64,000 nt of DNA from Clostridium kluyveri DSM 555 (GTDB lineage: Bacteria; Bacillota; Clostridia; Clostridiales; Clostridiaceae). The stretch spans positions 2,046,001 to 2,110,000 of the forward strand of contig NC_009706.1 of assembly GCF_000016505.1 (NCBI RefSeq). The letters are read 5' to 3'. The notes below the pieces were generated by a model. It ran no database searches, was not told the origin of the DNA, and saw only the letters and a program-made list of their open reading frames with translations. Both the position numbers and the translations under genes were made by a program. Below, in pieces: positions 8,194 through 14,812 of the stretch. Each line of letters begins with the position of its first letter. Positions within the stretch are counted from its first letter, which is position 1.

Positions 8194-8334
8194 CTATCCC
8201 TCCATAAATATTTTTACTTCCTCAACTGTCAGTTCATCAATATCCTTAAAAGTCTCTCCAGATACCGGATCATAAAGTTCTCCGTTGTTATCCAGCTGGC
8301 ACTCTCTAAGCTTCTTTACTGTAAGTGCATCCAT
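8194..8334 (-). CDS. Tiny phage protein (46 aa)
   Basis: ATG at 8334 opens MDALTVKKLRECQLDNNGEL and ends VKIFMEG. It starts two bases after the stop of the YopX gene and its own end carries the ribosome site of the next gene, so it fills the space between two coupled genes. Acidic and hydrophilic; no recognised family. Confidence 0.5.
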   Translation of the reverse strand: MDALTVKKLRECQLDNNGELYDPVSGETFKDIDELTVEEVKIFMEG

Positions 8335-8335
8335 G

Positions 8336-8737
8336 TTATTCACCTTCCTTTAAGAGCCTTGGATTTTCGTAGATATTGCCTATAACTTCAAAGGTAACTA
8401 TGGGTGTATTATAACTATTAAAGTAGTTAAAAATTTCACCAACAAATTCATCTTGCCATGTAGCCACAAGCGACCCTTCTTTGTATTTAACTATAGCATT
8501 ATGGGTGTTAGTCTTTTTAGTTACTTCATTCAAGTTATTTACTATTTCTATAATATCGCCCTCATAAATCTCTACGCCCTTCTTATCTTTCAAACCTGTA
8601 TACTGCATAACCTCAAAATCTTCTCTATTCTCCCATTCAGCATGTTTAATCCTTAGTACTTCGTCTCCTAAAAGCTCTACTTCTTCCATAGACTTATTTT
8701 GCTTATCCCATGCACGAAACTTAAGTTCTCTTTGCAT
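8336..8737 (-). CDS. YopX family phage protein
   Basis: A 133-residue protein with the YopX signature: start MQRELKFRAWDKQNKSM, then MQYTGLKDKKGVEIYEGDIIEI, and VIGNIYENPRLL at the end. The family is widespread in Firmicute phages, forms a beta-rich oligomer and has no established function. Ribosome site AGGAGGTG lies directly upstream. Confidence 0.9.
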   Translation of the reverse strand: MQRELKFRAWDKQNKSMEEVELLGDEVLRIKHAEWENREDFEVMQYTGLKDKKGVEIYEGDIIEIVNNLNEVTKKTNTHNAIVKYKEGSLVATWQDEFVGEIFNYFNSYNTPIVTFEVIGNIYENPRLLKEGE

Positions 8738-8749
8738 CTGTTACACCTC

Positions 8750-8899
8750 CTAACTCTTCTTAATCTCCAACGGCTTGTACACATCCTCCTGACACTTGAC
8801 CTTTTCCACGCAAATTTCCGCAAGTTGAATACCTTCCCTTAAAAGTTCCCTAAGCTTTTTGTTTTCCTTCTGCAGCTTCACAAACTCCTTATCCCTCAT
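8750..8899 (-). CDS. Small helical phage protein (49 aa)
   Basis: ATG at 8899 follows AAAGGAGGCC and starts MRDKEFVKLQKENKKLRELL. Heptad-like spacing of Leu suggests a short coiled coil. The stop codon overlaps the ribosome site of the YopX gene. No family recognised. Confidence 0.55.
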   Translation of the reverse strand: MRDKEFVKLQKENKKLRELLREGIQLAEICVEKVKCQEDVYKPLEIKKS

Positions 8900-8912
8900 C
8901 TATTGGCCTCCT

Positions 8913-9077
8913 TTAAATAACATTTGCCAAGAATATAATTACAGGTATTAGAACAACTATGGTTAATTGATTCTCTGTGTCATCTTCTCTTTTAAATCTG
9001 ATTGTGTGATATATAGCTAGTGCAATAACTGCCATAAGGCTATAAACTCCTAATACTTGAACTCCTAGCTGTGTCAT
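8913..9077 (-). CDS. Small two-helix membrane protein of the phage (54 aa)
   Basis: ATG at 9077, preceded by AAGGGG, gives MTQLGVQVLGVYSLMAVIAL at the start and ends TIVVLIPVIIFLANVI. Two hydrophobic helices flank a charged loop (RFKREDDTEN), so it probably inserts in the membrane. Its 5' end overlaps the Spo0E-like gene by 38 bases. A holin-like or superinfection role is possible but unproven, and the gene is far from any lysis module seen here. Confidence 0.5.
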   Translation of the reverse strand: MTQLGVQVLGVYSLMAVIALAIYHTIRFKREDDTENQLTIVVLIPVIIFLANVI

Positions 9078-9225
9078 ACTTCCCCTTCTTCCCCTCCATC
9101 ATTTTTCTCATTTCTTCGTTAACAAACTCGTCCATTTCTTGACTAGCCTCTAAAGTTCTAATATCTGATAAGTCATATAAATCCATACATTCATGTAACT
9201 TATCTCTAGCAGCTTCTATGGTCAT
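9040..9225 (-). CDS. Spo0E-type aspartyl-phosphate phosphatase (phage-borne)
   Basis: A 61-residue protein matching the Spo0E family: a two-helix hairpin with AARDKLHECMDLYDLSD followed by the signature ASQEMDEFVNEEM (family pattern SQELDxLI). These proteins dephosphorylate Spo0A~P and hold back sporulation. Length is normal. The start overlaps the upstream HTH gene (ATGA), placing it within the phage early operon. Function is from family knowledge; that it acts on host Spo0A during infection is inference. Confidence 0.75.
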   Translation of the reverse strand: MTIEAARDKLHECMDLYDLSDIRTLEASQEMDEFVNEEMRKMMEGKKGKYDTARSSSIRSL

Positions 9226-9473
9226 GACTGCACCTGCTTTCTTCTATTAATCCTTGAACGCACAGCATCCCTTGATATGCCATATACTTTTCCAATTTGC
9301 CTATATGTGTATCCTTCACTTTTCAGACTTTCCATACATTCAATATCATCTTGTGTGAATTTGGAATATTTCTTCTTCCTTCCTATTGAATCCCCATTCA
9401 TTATTCTAAAAGCCTGTTCTACACCAACTGGACGTTGTGAAGCTATTAGAAGCGCATACCAATTTTCCTTCAC
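9222..9473 (-). CDS. Phage HTH regulator, sigma-like (83 aa)
   Basis: Residues 40-80 form a helix-turn-helix resembling sigma-70 region 4 or resolvase-type HTH (QDDIECMESLKSEGYTYRQI, then GKVYGISRDAVRSRI). The N-terminal 35 residues are not recognised. It starts at GTG a few bases after GAGGAAG and is coupled to the Spo0E-like gene. A middle or late transcription regulator is plausible. Confidence 0.65.
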   Translation of the reverse strand: MKENWYALLIASQRPVGVEQAFRIMNGDSIGRKKKYSKFTQDDIECMESLKSEGYTYRQIGKVYGISRDAVRSRINRRKQVQS

Positions 9474-9500
9474 TGTTCTTCCTCCTCTCTTTTTCCCTAT

Positions 9501-9923
9501 CTAATACCACTCACAATCCTTAGTAATGTGCAACCATACCCCATCCTTTAGGGTTACTTTTAAATAATTCTCCACTCTTTGTATTTTCACTGGTGCATGT
9601 TGCTCTGGGAATTCCCATACATCATAAAACTTTTTGCAAAATCTTTTGAAAAGCTCCTTGTCTGCATCATTTAGTCTGTTGTATCCTTTTACCACAGTAG
9701 CATCAAACATCTTCTTTACCTCCTCAACTGCCTTCAATCCATTTTTCCTAGCCCATAAATCCAAGTTCTTTTGAGCTTCTTCTCTGGATGAAGCCATTGG
9801 CATCATTGGGGATTTTACACGGTGAAGTCCTCCTGCTTTACTCTTTCTAAATGAACCATATTCTTTCATTCCTAAGCCCTGGCTAACAAATACTTCCTTG
9901 CCCTTTTTATCTATATACTTCAC
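9501..9923 (-). CDS. Phage protein of unknown function (140 aa)
   Basis: A 140-residue basic protein starting at GTG. The first 50 residues are rich in Gly, Ser, Met and Lys (KSPMMPMASSREEAQKNL); the rest looks like a compact alpha/beta domain ending VWLHITKDCEWY. I do not recognise a family. Position in the early operon is the only clue. Confidence 0.6.
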   Translation of the reverse strand: MKYIDKKGKEVFVSQGLGMKEYGSFRKSKAGGLHRVKSPMMPMASSREEAQKNLDLWARKNGLKAVEEVKKMFDATVVKGYNRLNDADKELFKRFCKKFYDVWEFPEQHAPVKIQRVENYLKVTLKDGVWLHITKDCEWY

Positions 9924-9929
9924 TTATTC

Positions 9930-10082
9930 CTACTCCTCTCTATATCCTTTGCCATTTTCACCTCTAAGGATAAGTTCCATACGATACCTTTCTACATCTA
10001 GTCCTCCAATTGGAACCATACCATTGTTATAGGTCCAAATAGCGTTTTTTAAATCATCAACAGATAATTTACTTAAATCCAT
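9930..10082 (-). CDS. Tiny phage protein (50 aa)
   Basis: ATG at 10082, ten bases after GGAGGGG, begins MDLSKLSVDDLKNAIWTYNN and ends GKGYREE. It abuts the stop of the upstream arginine-tail gene. The ribosome site of the downstream gene overlaps its end. No family recognised. Confidence 0.5.
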   Translation of the reverse strand: MDLSKLSVDDLKNAIWTYNNGMVPIGGLDVERYRMELILRGENGKGYREE

Positions 10083-10295
10083 TTATACTCCCCTCCTTCT
10101 CCTCCTGCATGGTCGTTCCATACTCTCCAATTCCTTGGAATATTCATCTAAGGGTAAATTTCCTAAATTGTTAGTATAGTAATCAATATTTTCATGCGGG
10201 TAATTCAGTTCTTGAATAATAGTTTGAGCCAATTCCCTGCGTGTTACCTGCTCCCCTGCAAATACACCCATTTTAATTTTTCTTGAGTTGGTCAT
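10083..10295 (-). CDS. Small phage protein with arginine tail (70 aa)
   Basis: The product begins MTNSRKIKMGVFAGEQVTRR and ends with six consecutive Arg (CRRRRRRGV), which suggests nucleic-acid contact. The N-terminal half may be a short HTH-like segment (VTRRELAQTIIQEL). Its start overlaps the stop of the preceding 56-residue gene. Confidence 0.55.
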   Translation of the reverse strand: MTNSRKIKMGVFAGEQVTRRELAQTIIQELNYPHENIDYYTNNLGNLPLDEYSKELESMERPCRRRRRGV

Positions 10296-10462
10296 TTTGT
10301 CGCCTGCCTTCCTTTGCTTCCCTGCCTCCTATCAAATTCAGAGATTAAATACCCAAGCTCCTCATGCGTGAGTTCCTCGGATACAGCATCCGCAAGTAGT
10401 ATAGAAAACTTTTTAACAAGTTCTGTCCTGTCCTTCGGTAGTGATACAACTGCTGAATACAT
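10292..10462 (-). CDS. Small phage protein, paralogue of the one at 18444-18605
   Basis: ATG at 10462, after TAGGAGG, encodes 56 residues beginning MYSAVVSLPKDRTELVKKF. The central EELTHEELGYLISEFDRR is shared almost exactly with the 53-residue product at 18444-18605, so the two are paralogues within one prophage. Helical and acidic; no family recognised. It is the second gene of the leftward operon after the XRE gene at 10474. Confidence 0.65.
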   Translation of the reverse strand: MYSAVVSLPKDRTELVKKFSILLADAVSEELTHEELGYLISEFDRRQGSKGRQATK

Positions 10463-10473
10463 ATAAGTACCTC

Positions 10474-10989
10474 CTATCTTTTGATGTATTTTCTACTAAT
10501 GAGCTTTTCTTTCTGAACTTTAAACATTTCCTGAATGTTTAAATTAAATTCTTTACACATGACTGCTATATAGATTGCACTTGCGTTATATACATCTATG
10601 GTTTCTTGAATACTTTCAACTATGTTTTGAACATCTTCCATAGTGCAAGTCTTTGGATTTTTAGAAGTTTTGACCAAAGATATAGCCTGTATTGCTTCGT
10701 CAAATTCTTCTACCACTTTTTCCCTTACTGCTGCCCTATGCAAATCAGCAGCTTCTCCATCCAGCCAATTAATATTAAATACATCTCCTGTCACTTCACT
10801 AGCAGCTTGAAAATATATGAAGGGATTGTCCAACTCCTTACATATAATTCTTAAATTATCCTTTGTAAGATTTCTTCTGCCTGTTTCTATTGCTGAAATT
10901 GTCTTGTCTGATAAAAAACTCATCTGACCTAATTCCTGCTGTGTCATTCCTTTTTCTTCCCTGGCTTCTTTTATCGCAGTTCCTATCAT
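10474..10989 (-). CDS. XRE-type regulator with long helical C-terminus
   Basis: Residues 1-60 are a Cro/CI-type HTH (IGTAIKEAREEKGMTQQELG, then SDKTISAIETGRRNLTKDNL). Residues 60-171 form a helical domain without the LexA-like protease motif, so this is not a cleavable repressor. Ribosome site GGGAGGTGACAT precedes the ATG. It heads the leftward early operon and could act as an activator or Cro-like repressor of it. Confidence 0.8.
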   Translation of the reverse strand: MIGTAIKEAREEKGMTQQELGQMSFLSDKTISAIETGRRNLTKDNLRIICKELDNPFIYFQAASEVTGDVFNINWLDGEAADLHRAAVREKVVEEFDEAIQAISLVKTSKNPKTCTMEDVQNIVESIQETIDVYNASAIYIAVMCKEFNLNIQEMFKVQKEKLISRKYIKR

Positions 10990-11090
10990 TCTTTATGTCA
11001 CCTCCCTTCGCTGTAGAGTTTTAGATAGATATTTTTTGAAATGTAGATTTTTACATATTTGTATCTACATCAAATTTTGATATATTTAAG

Positions 11091-11333
11091 TTAACTAAAT
11101 GAGTTGGCTATACTACTTCCTTTTTTTATTTCGGTTTCCTCTAGCTCTAGTAGCTTACTTATCGGTACTTCTAGGGCTTTGGATATTGCTTCTAACTTCG
11201 GTATAGGTGGTATTATAATTCCGTTTTCATACCGGCTTATAATTGATTGCTCAATACCTGTTATTTCTGCTAGTTCTTCTTGAGTTATATTTTTTTGAAT
11301 TCGAATGTTACGAATATTTTTTCCTACTTTCAT
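11091..11333 (-). CDS. Cro-like XRE regulator (divergent pair A, leftward)
   Basis: An 80-residue single-domain HTH protein from the ATG at 11333; AGGAGGTG lies six bases upstream, better placed than for the in-frame GTG nine bases earlier. HTH: KVGKNIRNIRIQKNITQEEL and IEQSIISRYENGIIIPPIPK. Its promoter (11363-11390) carries a palindrome in the spacer, suggesting autoregulation. Divergent from the gene at 11519. Confidence 0.8.
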   Translation of the reverse strand: MKVGKNIRNIRIQKNITQEELAEITGIEQSIISRYENGIIIPPIPKLEAISKALEVPISKLLELEETEIKKGSSIANSFS

Positions 11334-11362
11334 TGCTGTCACCTCCTGCTACTTATAATTTA

Positions 11363-11420
11363 ATTATATGCGTTTTAGGCATATTGTCAATATAAAAATA
11401 TCTTTTATACGCATATAAAA
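11363..11420 (-). promoter_or_regulatory. Promoter and two operator palindromes of pair A
   Basis: On the minus strand TTGACA (11390-11385) and TATAAT (11368-11363) are separated by 16 bases. The palindrome ATATGC-N7-GCATAT (11366-11384) fills the spacer. A second one, TTTTATA-CGCA-TATAAAA (11403-11420), lies just upstream. Both share a TATGCG/ATACGC core, so one repressor may bind both and switch the divergent genes. Confidence 0.75.
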
Positions 11421-11518
11421 TTGATTTATGTCCATTTCCCTTGCAATATCTCTTAATCTCTTATATCATTAGATTATATAAATATGCTTCTTACGAATAT
11501 TAATGTACAGGTGATAAT

Positions 11519-11839
11519 ATGTTTGATTTAGGTGCTCGTATTAGAGAATTAAGAAAACTAAATAACGTAACTGCTGTTAAATTATCAGCTAAACTTGGTA
11601 TATCTCAAGGTCAACTAAGCAGAATAGAAAATAATGTTAATACTGCTCAATTTGATACCATTATGAGAATATGTGATTTTTTCTCTATAACTCTTTCTGA
11701 ATTTTTCAATGATGATAATTCAGAACATATAGTTCTCACTTCCGAACTCAAAGAACTTTTAAACAGTGCTAAAGATTTAACTCCTTCCCAACTTGAAGCT
11801 ATACAATCAATAATCAAAGCTATCAAGGAAGGGAGGTGA
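11519..11839 (+). CDS. XRE repressor-type regulator (pair A, rightward)
   Basis: A 106-residue protein with an N-terminal HTH (GARIRELRKLNNVTAVKLSA, then KLGISQGQLSRIENNVNTAQ) and a C-terminal helix ELKELLNSAKDLTPSQLEAI. The same tail motif recurs in the products at 13154 and, more weakly, 14171. Ribosome site AGGTGATAAT precedes ATG. The lysogeny-direction partner of the gene at 11091. Confidence 0.8.
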   Translation: MFDLGARIRELRKLNNVTAVKLSAKLGISQGQLSRIENNVNTAQFDTIMRICDFFSITLSEFFNDDNSEHIVLTSELKELLNSAKDLTPSQLEAIQSIIKAIKEGR

Positions 11840-11845
11840 ATAATT

Positions 11846-12025
11846 ATGTCCGTAGATTTTGAAAAATTAATTACTGATTACCTACAAGAAATTAAAGCTA
11901 AAAACCCAAACCCTGACAATGACCCATATAAAGGTCTTTCTACAGTTATCTGTGAAACATCTGCAAAAGTTTGCGTAGACTTACTTAGAAGATATGAAGA
12001 ATTAAAATCTAAAGAAGAAAGCTAG
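11846..12025 (+). CDS. Small phage protein after the pair A repressor (59 aa)
   Basis: ATG at 11846 follows GGGAGGTGAATAATT, which overlaps the end of the repressor gene, so the two are coupled. The protein begins MSVDFEKLITDYLQEIKAKN and ends KSKEES. Helical and charged, no family recognised. Its 3' end overlaps the end of a convergent 45-residue frame by 17 bases. Confidence 0.6.
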   Translation: MSVDFEKLITDYLQEIKAKNPNPDNDPYKGLSTVICETSAKVCVDLLRRYEELKSKEES

Positions 12026-12146
12026 ATTTCAATTTTTCAGCGATTATCTTAACAATTTCTTCTGTGGTTGGCTGTCCTTGAACTTGCTCTTCAAGTGCAG
12101 CTACCCTTTGCTGTAGTTCTTTAACTTGTTGCTCTAAATTGTTCAT
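12009..12146 (-). CDS. Small coiled-coil protein, copy 1 (45 aa)
   Basis: ATG at 12146 overlaps the stop codon of the ribbon-helix-helix gene. The product MNNLEQQVKELQQRVAALEE continues as a short coiled coil and ends EKLKSSFLL. Most of it lies in a 97-base segment repeated exactly at 12676-12772, where a shorter version is encoded. Confidence 0.5.
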   Translation of the reverse strand: MNNLEQQVKELQQRVAALEEQVQGQPTTEEIVKIIAEKLKSSFLL

Positions 12147-12161
12147 CACACGACCTCCTTT
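12065..12161 (+). repeat. 97-bp direct repeat, copy 1
   Basis: Identical by eye to 12676-12772. It covers the stop-codon end and the whole coiled-coil start of a regulator transcription unit: the ribosome site AAAGGAGGTCGTG, the stop TGA and the small coiled-coil frame. The two copies sit at the same position downstream of two unrelated regulators, one ribbon-helix-helix and one XRE. Confidence 0.85.
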
Positions 12162-12331
12162 TGGATTAGCTCTGTTTCTTTATTAAATAAAGGTTTATCA
12201 TAAAAGTTCGTTATTAACATTAATATATACGCATTTTTAGATACTCCTAATTCTTTAGCTTTGTTTGTTAGTTTTTCATCAAGTTCTTTAGGTATTCTTA
12301 ATGTAGTTTGATTTCTCTTTGATGAATTCAC
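12146..12331 (-). CDS. Ribbon-helix-helix regulator (pair B, leftward)
   Basis: A 61-residue Arc/MetJ-type protein: strand NQTTLRIPKEL, helices DEKLTNKAKELGVSKNAYIL and MLITNFYD. It starts at GTG nine bases after AGGAGGTG. A perfect 16-base palindrome lies in its own promoter spacer, so autorepression is very likely. Divergent from another ribbon-helix-helix gene at 12456. Confidence 0.75.
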   Translation of the reverse strand: MNSSKRNQTTLRIPKELDEKLTNKAKELGVSKNAYILMLITNFYDKPLFNKETELIQKEVV

Positions 12332-12356
12332 TATGATTTCACCTCCTATATTTTAT

Positions 12357-12385
12357 ATTTTAAAGTGAATTCACTTTGTTGTCAA
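12357..12385 (-). promoter_or_regulatory. Promoter of pair B with perfect palindromic operator
   Basis: Minus-strand TTGACA (12385-12380) and TAAAAT (12362-12357) are 17 bases apart. The spacer and -10 edge hold AAAGTGAATTCACTTT (12362-12377), a perfect 16-bp palindrome. A dimer or tetramer of the ribbon-helix-helix protein bound there would block the promoter. Confidence 0.8.
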
Positions 12386-12455
12386 TATAATTCTTATAAT
12401 ATTTCTAAAAAAATGTTATTATGATGTCATACTGCTATCATTACGAGGTGTTAAA

Positions 12456-12632
12456 ATGGCTACAGATAAAAGACAATTCACTTTAAGGTTACAAGAAGAA
12501 AATTTTAAAAAAATAAAATATATTTCTGATAAAAATAAACGTTCCATTTCCATGCAGATAGAATATTTAGTTGAACAATGTATTAAAAACTTTGAAAAAG
12601 AAAATGGAAATATTGAAGTTAAAGAAGATTGA
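12456..12632 (+). CDS. Ribbon-helix-helix regulator (pair B, rightward, 58 aa)
   Basis: ATG at 12456 follows GAGGTG and gives MATDKRQFTLRLQEENFKKI, then ISDKNKRSISMQIEYLVEQC. The strand QFTLRL and two helices fit the Arc fold. The coding start repeats TTCACTTTA, half of the operator palindrome, which may allow binding inside the gene. No toxin gene follows, so a transcription switch is more likely than an antitoxin. Confidence 0.7.
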   Translation: MATDKRQFTLRLQEENFKKIKYISDKNKRSISMQIEYLVEQCIKNFEKENGNIEVKED

Positions 12633-12667
12633 ATTCTACCTTTAGCTTTAAGGATTGGATTTAAAAT

Positions 12668-12757
12668 CTAATCCTTGGTTGGCTGTCCTTGAACTTGCTC
12701 TTCAAGTGCAGCTACCCTTTGCTGTAGTTCTTTAACTTGTTGCTCTAAATTGTTCAT
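12668..12757 (-). CDS. Small coiled-coil frame, copy 2 (29 aa)
   Basis: Second copy of the MNNLEQQVKELQQRVAALEE protein, 29 codons long because the repeat ends and a TAG follows GQPTKD. It overlaps the stop codon of the XRE gene at 12757-12972 exactly as copy 1 does behind the other regulator. It may be a translated leader or a remnant. Confidence 0.4.
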   Translation of the reverse strand: MNNLEQQVKELQQRVAALEEQVQGQPTKD

Positions 12758-12772
12758 CACACGACCTCCTTT
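12676..12772 (+). repeat. 97-bp direct repeat, copy 2
   Basis: Exact repeat of 12065-12161, 611 bases apart. Perfect identity against diverged flanks indicates recent duplication or gene conversion and gives a target for recombination that would delete the intervening pair B genes. Confidence 0.85.
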
Positions 12773-12972
12773 ACTTCGCTTAACCCCAAAAGTTCGCTTA
12801 TTGATATTTCTAGGGCTTCAGCAAGTTTTAAAACTATATCTATTGATGGATTAGTATATTTACCAGATTCTATTTCACATATATAGGATTGAGATATACC
12901 ACTTTTTTTAGAAAGACGATATTTAGTGATACCTTTTATTTCTCTTATTTTTTTTAAATTATCACTTAACAT
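12757..12972 (-). CDS. Cro-like XRE regulator (pair C, leftward)
   Basis: A 71-residue single-domain HTH protein: LSDNLKKIREIKGITKYRLS, then GISQSYICEIESGKYTNPSI. Ribosome site AGGAGGTAATTAA. Its promoter (TTGAAA-N16-TATAAT, minus strand) lies among repeated CGGTATA elements. Divergent from the gene at 13154. Confidence 0.8.
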   Translation of the reverse strand: MLSDNLKKIREIKGITKYRLSKKSGISQSYICEIESGKYTNPSIDIVLKLAEALEISISELLGLSEVKEVV

Positions 12973-12992
12973 TTAATTACCTCCTATACTAT

Positions 12993-13130
12993 TAATTATA
13001 TCGGTATAGCTAAGTATTTCAAACTAATTATAACGGTATAATTAAGTATTTAAACTGTTTAGCTCTCATTTACTTTAATTATCTTGACCTTACTATAACA
13101 AACATATAAAATTATAATTAAGTATACCGA
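12993..13130. promoter_or_regulatory. Divergent promoter region of pair C with three operator-like repeats
   Basis: CGGTATAGCTAAGTATTT (13002 on) and CGGTATAATTAAGTATTT (13034 on) are direct repeats; AATTAAGTATACCG (13115-13128) is an inverted copy. Plus-strand TTGACC and TAAAAT (about 13084-13112, 17-base spacer) form the promoter of the 13154 gene. Three spaced sites between two divergent HTH genes recall the CI/Cro operator layout. Confidence 0.7.
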
Positions 13131-13153
13131 AGTAACTTAAAGGAGCCTTTGTT

Positions 13154-13456
13154 ATGAATTTTGGAACTAGACTTTCTGAACTTATAGATAAATTTAATAT
13201 TAGTACATATAAATTGAGTAAACTTTCTGGAGTAGCTCAATCAACCATAAGCGATATAGTCAACGGTAGAAATAAGAATCCTTCTCTTGAAACTCTGCTT
13301 AAATTTTCGTCATCTTTAAATATAACTCTTTCAGAGCTTATAGGTGAAACTGAACTTAAGTTGACTCCAGATCTTAAAGAGTTAGTAGACGGAGCTAAAG
13401 ACCTTACCCCAGAGCAATTAGAATTACTATCTAAATTCATACAATCTCTAAAATAA
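13154..13456 (+). CDS. XRE repressor-type regulator (pair C, rightward)
   Basis: A 100-residue protein: HTH TRLSELIDKFNISTYKLSKL and GVAQSTISDIVNGRNKNPSL, tail DLKELVDGAKDLTPEQLELL. The tail matches that of the 11519 product (ELKELLNSAKDLTPSQLEAI), so the two probably share ancestry or a dimerisation helix. Ribosome site AAAGGAG. Confidence 0.8.
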   Translation: MNFGTRLSELIDKFNISTYKLSKLSGVAQSTISDIVNGRNKNPSLETLLKFSSSLNITLSELIGETELKLTPDLKELVDGAKDLTPEQLELLSKFIQSLK

Positions 13457-13475
13457 ACCGAAAGGAGTCTTTACT

Positions 13476-13742
13476 ATGAACAATGAAGAAAAAATATTAA
13501 ATGTATTAGACAATCTTTCAAATAAGGTTGATTCAATTCAATCTCAAGTTCAAGAAAATACTCAAATACTCAAAGCTTTAGAGCATAGTTCACAAGAACA
13601 TAAAGCTTTACTTGATCAACTCAACCATAGGGTCGCATCAGTTGAAGGTAAAATTGATACCATATCAAAAGATTTAACTATGGTGGAAGCTGTTGCTGGC
13701 AAGAACATGACCGACATAGCTTTTCTTAAGGGTGTTAGGTAG
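13476..13742 (+). CDS. Coiled-coil protein downstream of the pair C repressor (88 aa)
   Basis: An 88-residue coiled coil (ILNVLDNLSNKVDSIQSQVQ; LLDQLNHRVASVEGKIDTIS) ending TDIAFLKGVR. Such proteins often follow repressors in Clostridium phages; the function is unknown. Ribosome site GAAAGGAG, 19 bases after the repressor stop, so both are probably on one mRNA. Confidence 0.65.
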   Translation: MNNEEKILNVLDNLSNKVDSIQSQVQENTQILKALEHSSQEHKALLDQLNHRVASVEGKIDTISKDLTMVEAVAGKNMTDIAFLKGVR

Positions 13743-13758
13743 ATGGAACTATATCTCT

Positions 13759-14013
13759 TTAGCTCGCTACCTCCTCATTTTTCGTTCTTGTAGGAACGCA
13801 ATTGGGTAAAAAAATAAAGTCTTTAAAATTTAATTCATTGTTTTCACAATATACCATAAGTTTCCCAAAAAACTGCGCTCCGGCACCAGTGCCATCTTTC
13901 AATATCTTTGATACCTGACCTCTGTCAATACCTAAAGCTAAGGCAAATGATGTTTTATTTCCCTTAAAACACTGGTTTACTAAATTTCTTAGAGCAGAAA
14001 TATTAGGCTGCAT
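13759..14013 (-). CDS. Small HTH regulator (pair D, leftward)
   Basis: An 84-residue protein with an HTH like that of Cro-type phage regulators (LRNLVNQCFKGNKTSFALAL, then GIDRGQVSKILKDGTGAGAQ). Its promoter is excellent: TTGACA (14086-14081) and TATTAT (14063-14058) with 17 bases between. Divergent from the 213-residue repressor at 14171. Confidence 0.7.
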   Translation of the reverse strand: MQPNISALRNLVNQCFKGNKTSFALALGIDRGQVSKILKDGTGAGAQFFGKLMVYCENNELNFKDFIFLPNCVPTRTKNEEVAS

Positions 14014-14057
14014 TATATCATCTCCTTTCGTTCATATTTTCACGTTTCCATACTTGA

Positions 14058-14137
14058 ATAATACCATCTTCCTGTTAAGGTGTCAATACTTTTTACGTGA
14101 AAAAAAGTTACACTATAAAATGTTGCTTTTTTTCACG
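14058..14137. promoter_or_regulatory. Pair D promoters with CGTGAAAA operator repeats
   Basis: CGTGAAAAAAAG (14096-14107) and CTTTTTTTCACG (14126-14137) are a perfect 12-base inverted repeat, and TTTTCACG occurs again at 14036-14043. They sit between the minus-strand promoter (14058-14086) and a weak plus-strand promoter ending TAAAAT near 14145. Repressor binding here would control both genes. Confidence 0.7.
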
Positions 14138-14170
14138 ATTGATATAAAATTAATCTAAGGAGTGATTTAA

Positions 14171-14812
14171 TTGTTTGATAAAGTACATTTTAAAAATATA
14201 TTAGAAACGGCACTTGGTAAAAGAACAAAAGAGGAATATTCTAAGGACAGTGGCGTAAGTCGTGGATATATTTCAAAATGTATTAATATGAAAATATCTA
14301 ATCCGCCCTCTCCTGAAATTCTAAAAAGATTAGCTTCAAAAGCTCATAATAATGTGACCTATGAAGATTTAATGAGAGCTGCAGGTTATATTGACACTGA
14401 TAATGAAGATGAATATATTACAACTGATAATTTTAATAATAATCCTTTTGGTAATAAGATAAAAGAATTGAGAGAGGAAATGAACTGGACTCAAGATCAT
14501 TTAGGTAAATTATTAAATGTTAAAAGGGCTGCTATATCAAAATATGAAAATGGTAAAGTTCCTCTTACGGATGAAATATTAATTAAATTATCTAAAATAT
14601 TTGATGTTTCATGCGATTATATATTAGGTGTTTCGAACAAAAGAAATGATTCTAAAGTTGAAAATAAAAAATCTTTCATGGAAAAAATTGAAGACCTAAG
14701 TCCTGAAAGTAAAGAAGAACTTGAAAAATATATTGAGCTATTAAAATTAAAAGATAGCCTGGATAAGAATAAAGACGAACAATCAGCTACCTTGGATCAA
14801 GGCGTTTGTTGA
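14171..14812 (+). CDS. Two-HTH phage repressor (pair D, rightward)
   Basis: A 213-residue protein from a TTG start eight bases after AAGGAG. The N-terminal HTH (residues 5-70, TKEEYSKDSGVSRGYISKCI) is followed by a second, canonical XRE domain (residues 95-155, IKELREEMNWTQDHLGKLLN, then AAISKYENGKVPLTDEILIK). The C-terminus DLSPESKEELEKYIELLK resembles the tails of the 11519 and 13154 proteins. No peptidase motif, so derepression would need an antirepressor or another signal. It is the regulator nearest the cargo genes. Confidence 0.8.
   Translation: MFDKVHFKNILETALGKRTKEEYSKDSGVSRGYISKCINMKISNPPSPEILKRLASKAHNNVTYEDLMRAAGYIDTDNEDEYITTDNFNNNPFGNKIKELREEMNWTQDHLGKLLNVKRAAISKYENGKVPLTDEILIKLSKIFDVSCDYILGVSNKRNDSKVENKKSFMEKIEDLSPESKEELEKYIELLKLKDSLDKNKDEQSATLDQGVC

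Noticed and set aside
12146-12632. Ribbon-helix-helix pair as toxin-antitoxin antitoxins
   Set aside because: No toxin-like gene follows either one; operator placement and divergence fit a transcription switch better.
12065-12772. The two 97-bp repeats as a CRISPR-like or attachment repeat
   Set aside because: Only two copies, too long, and they contain coding sequence in the same relation to each regulator.
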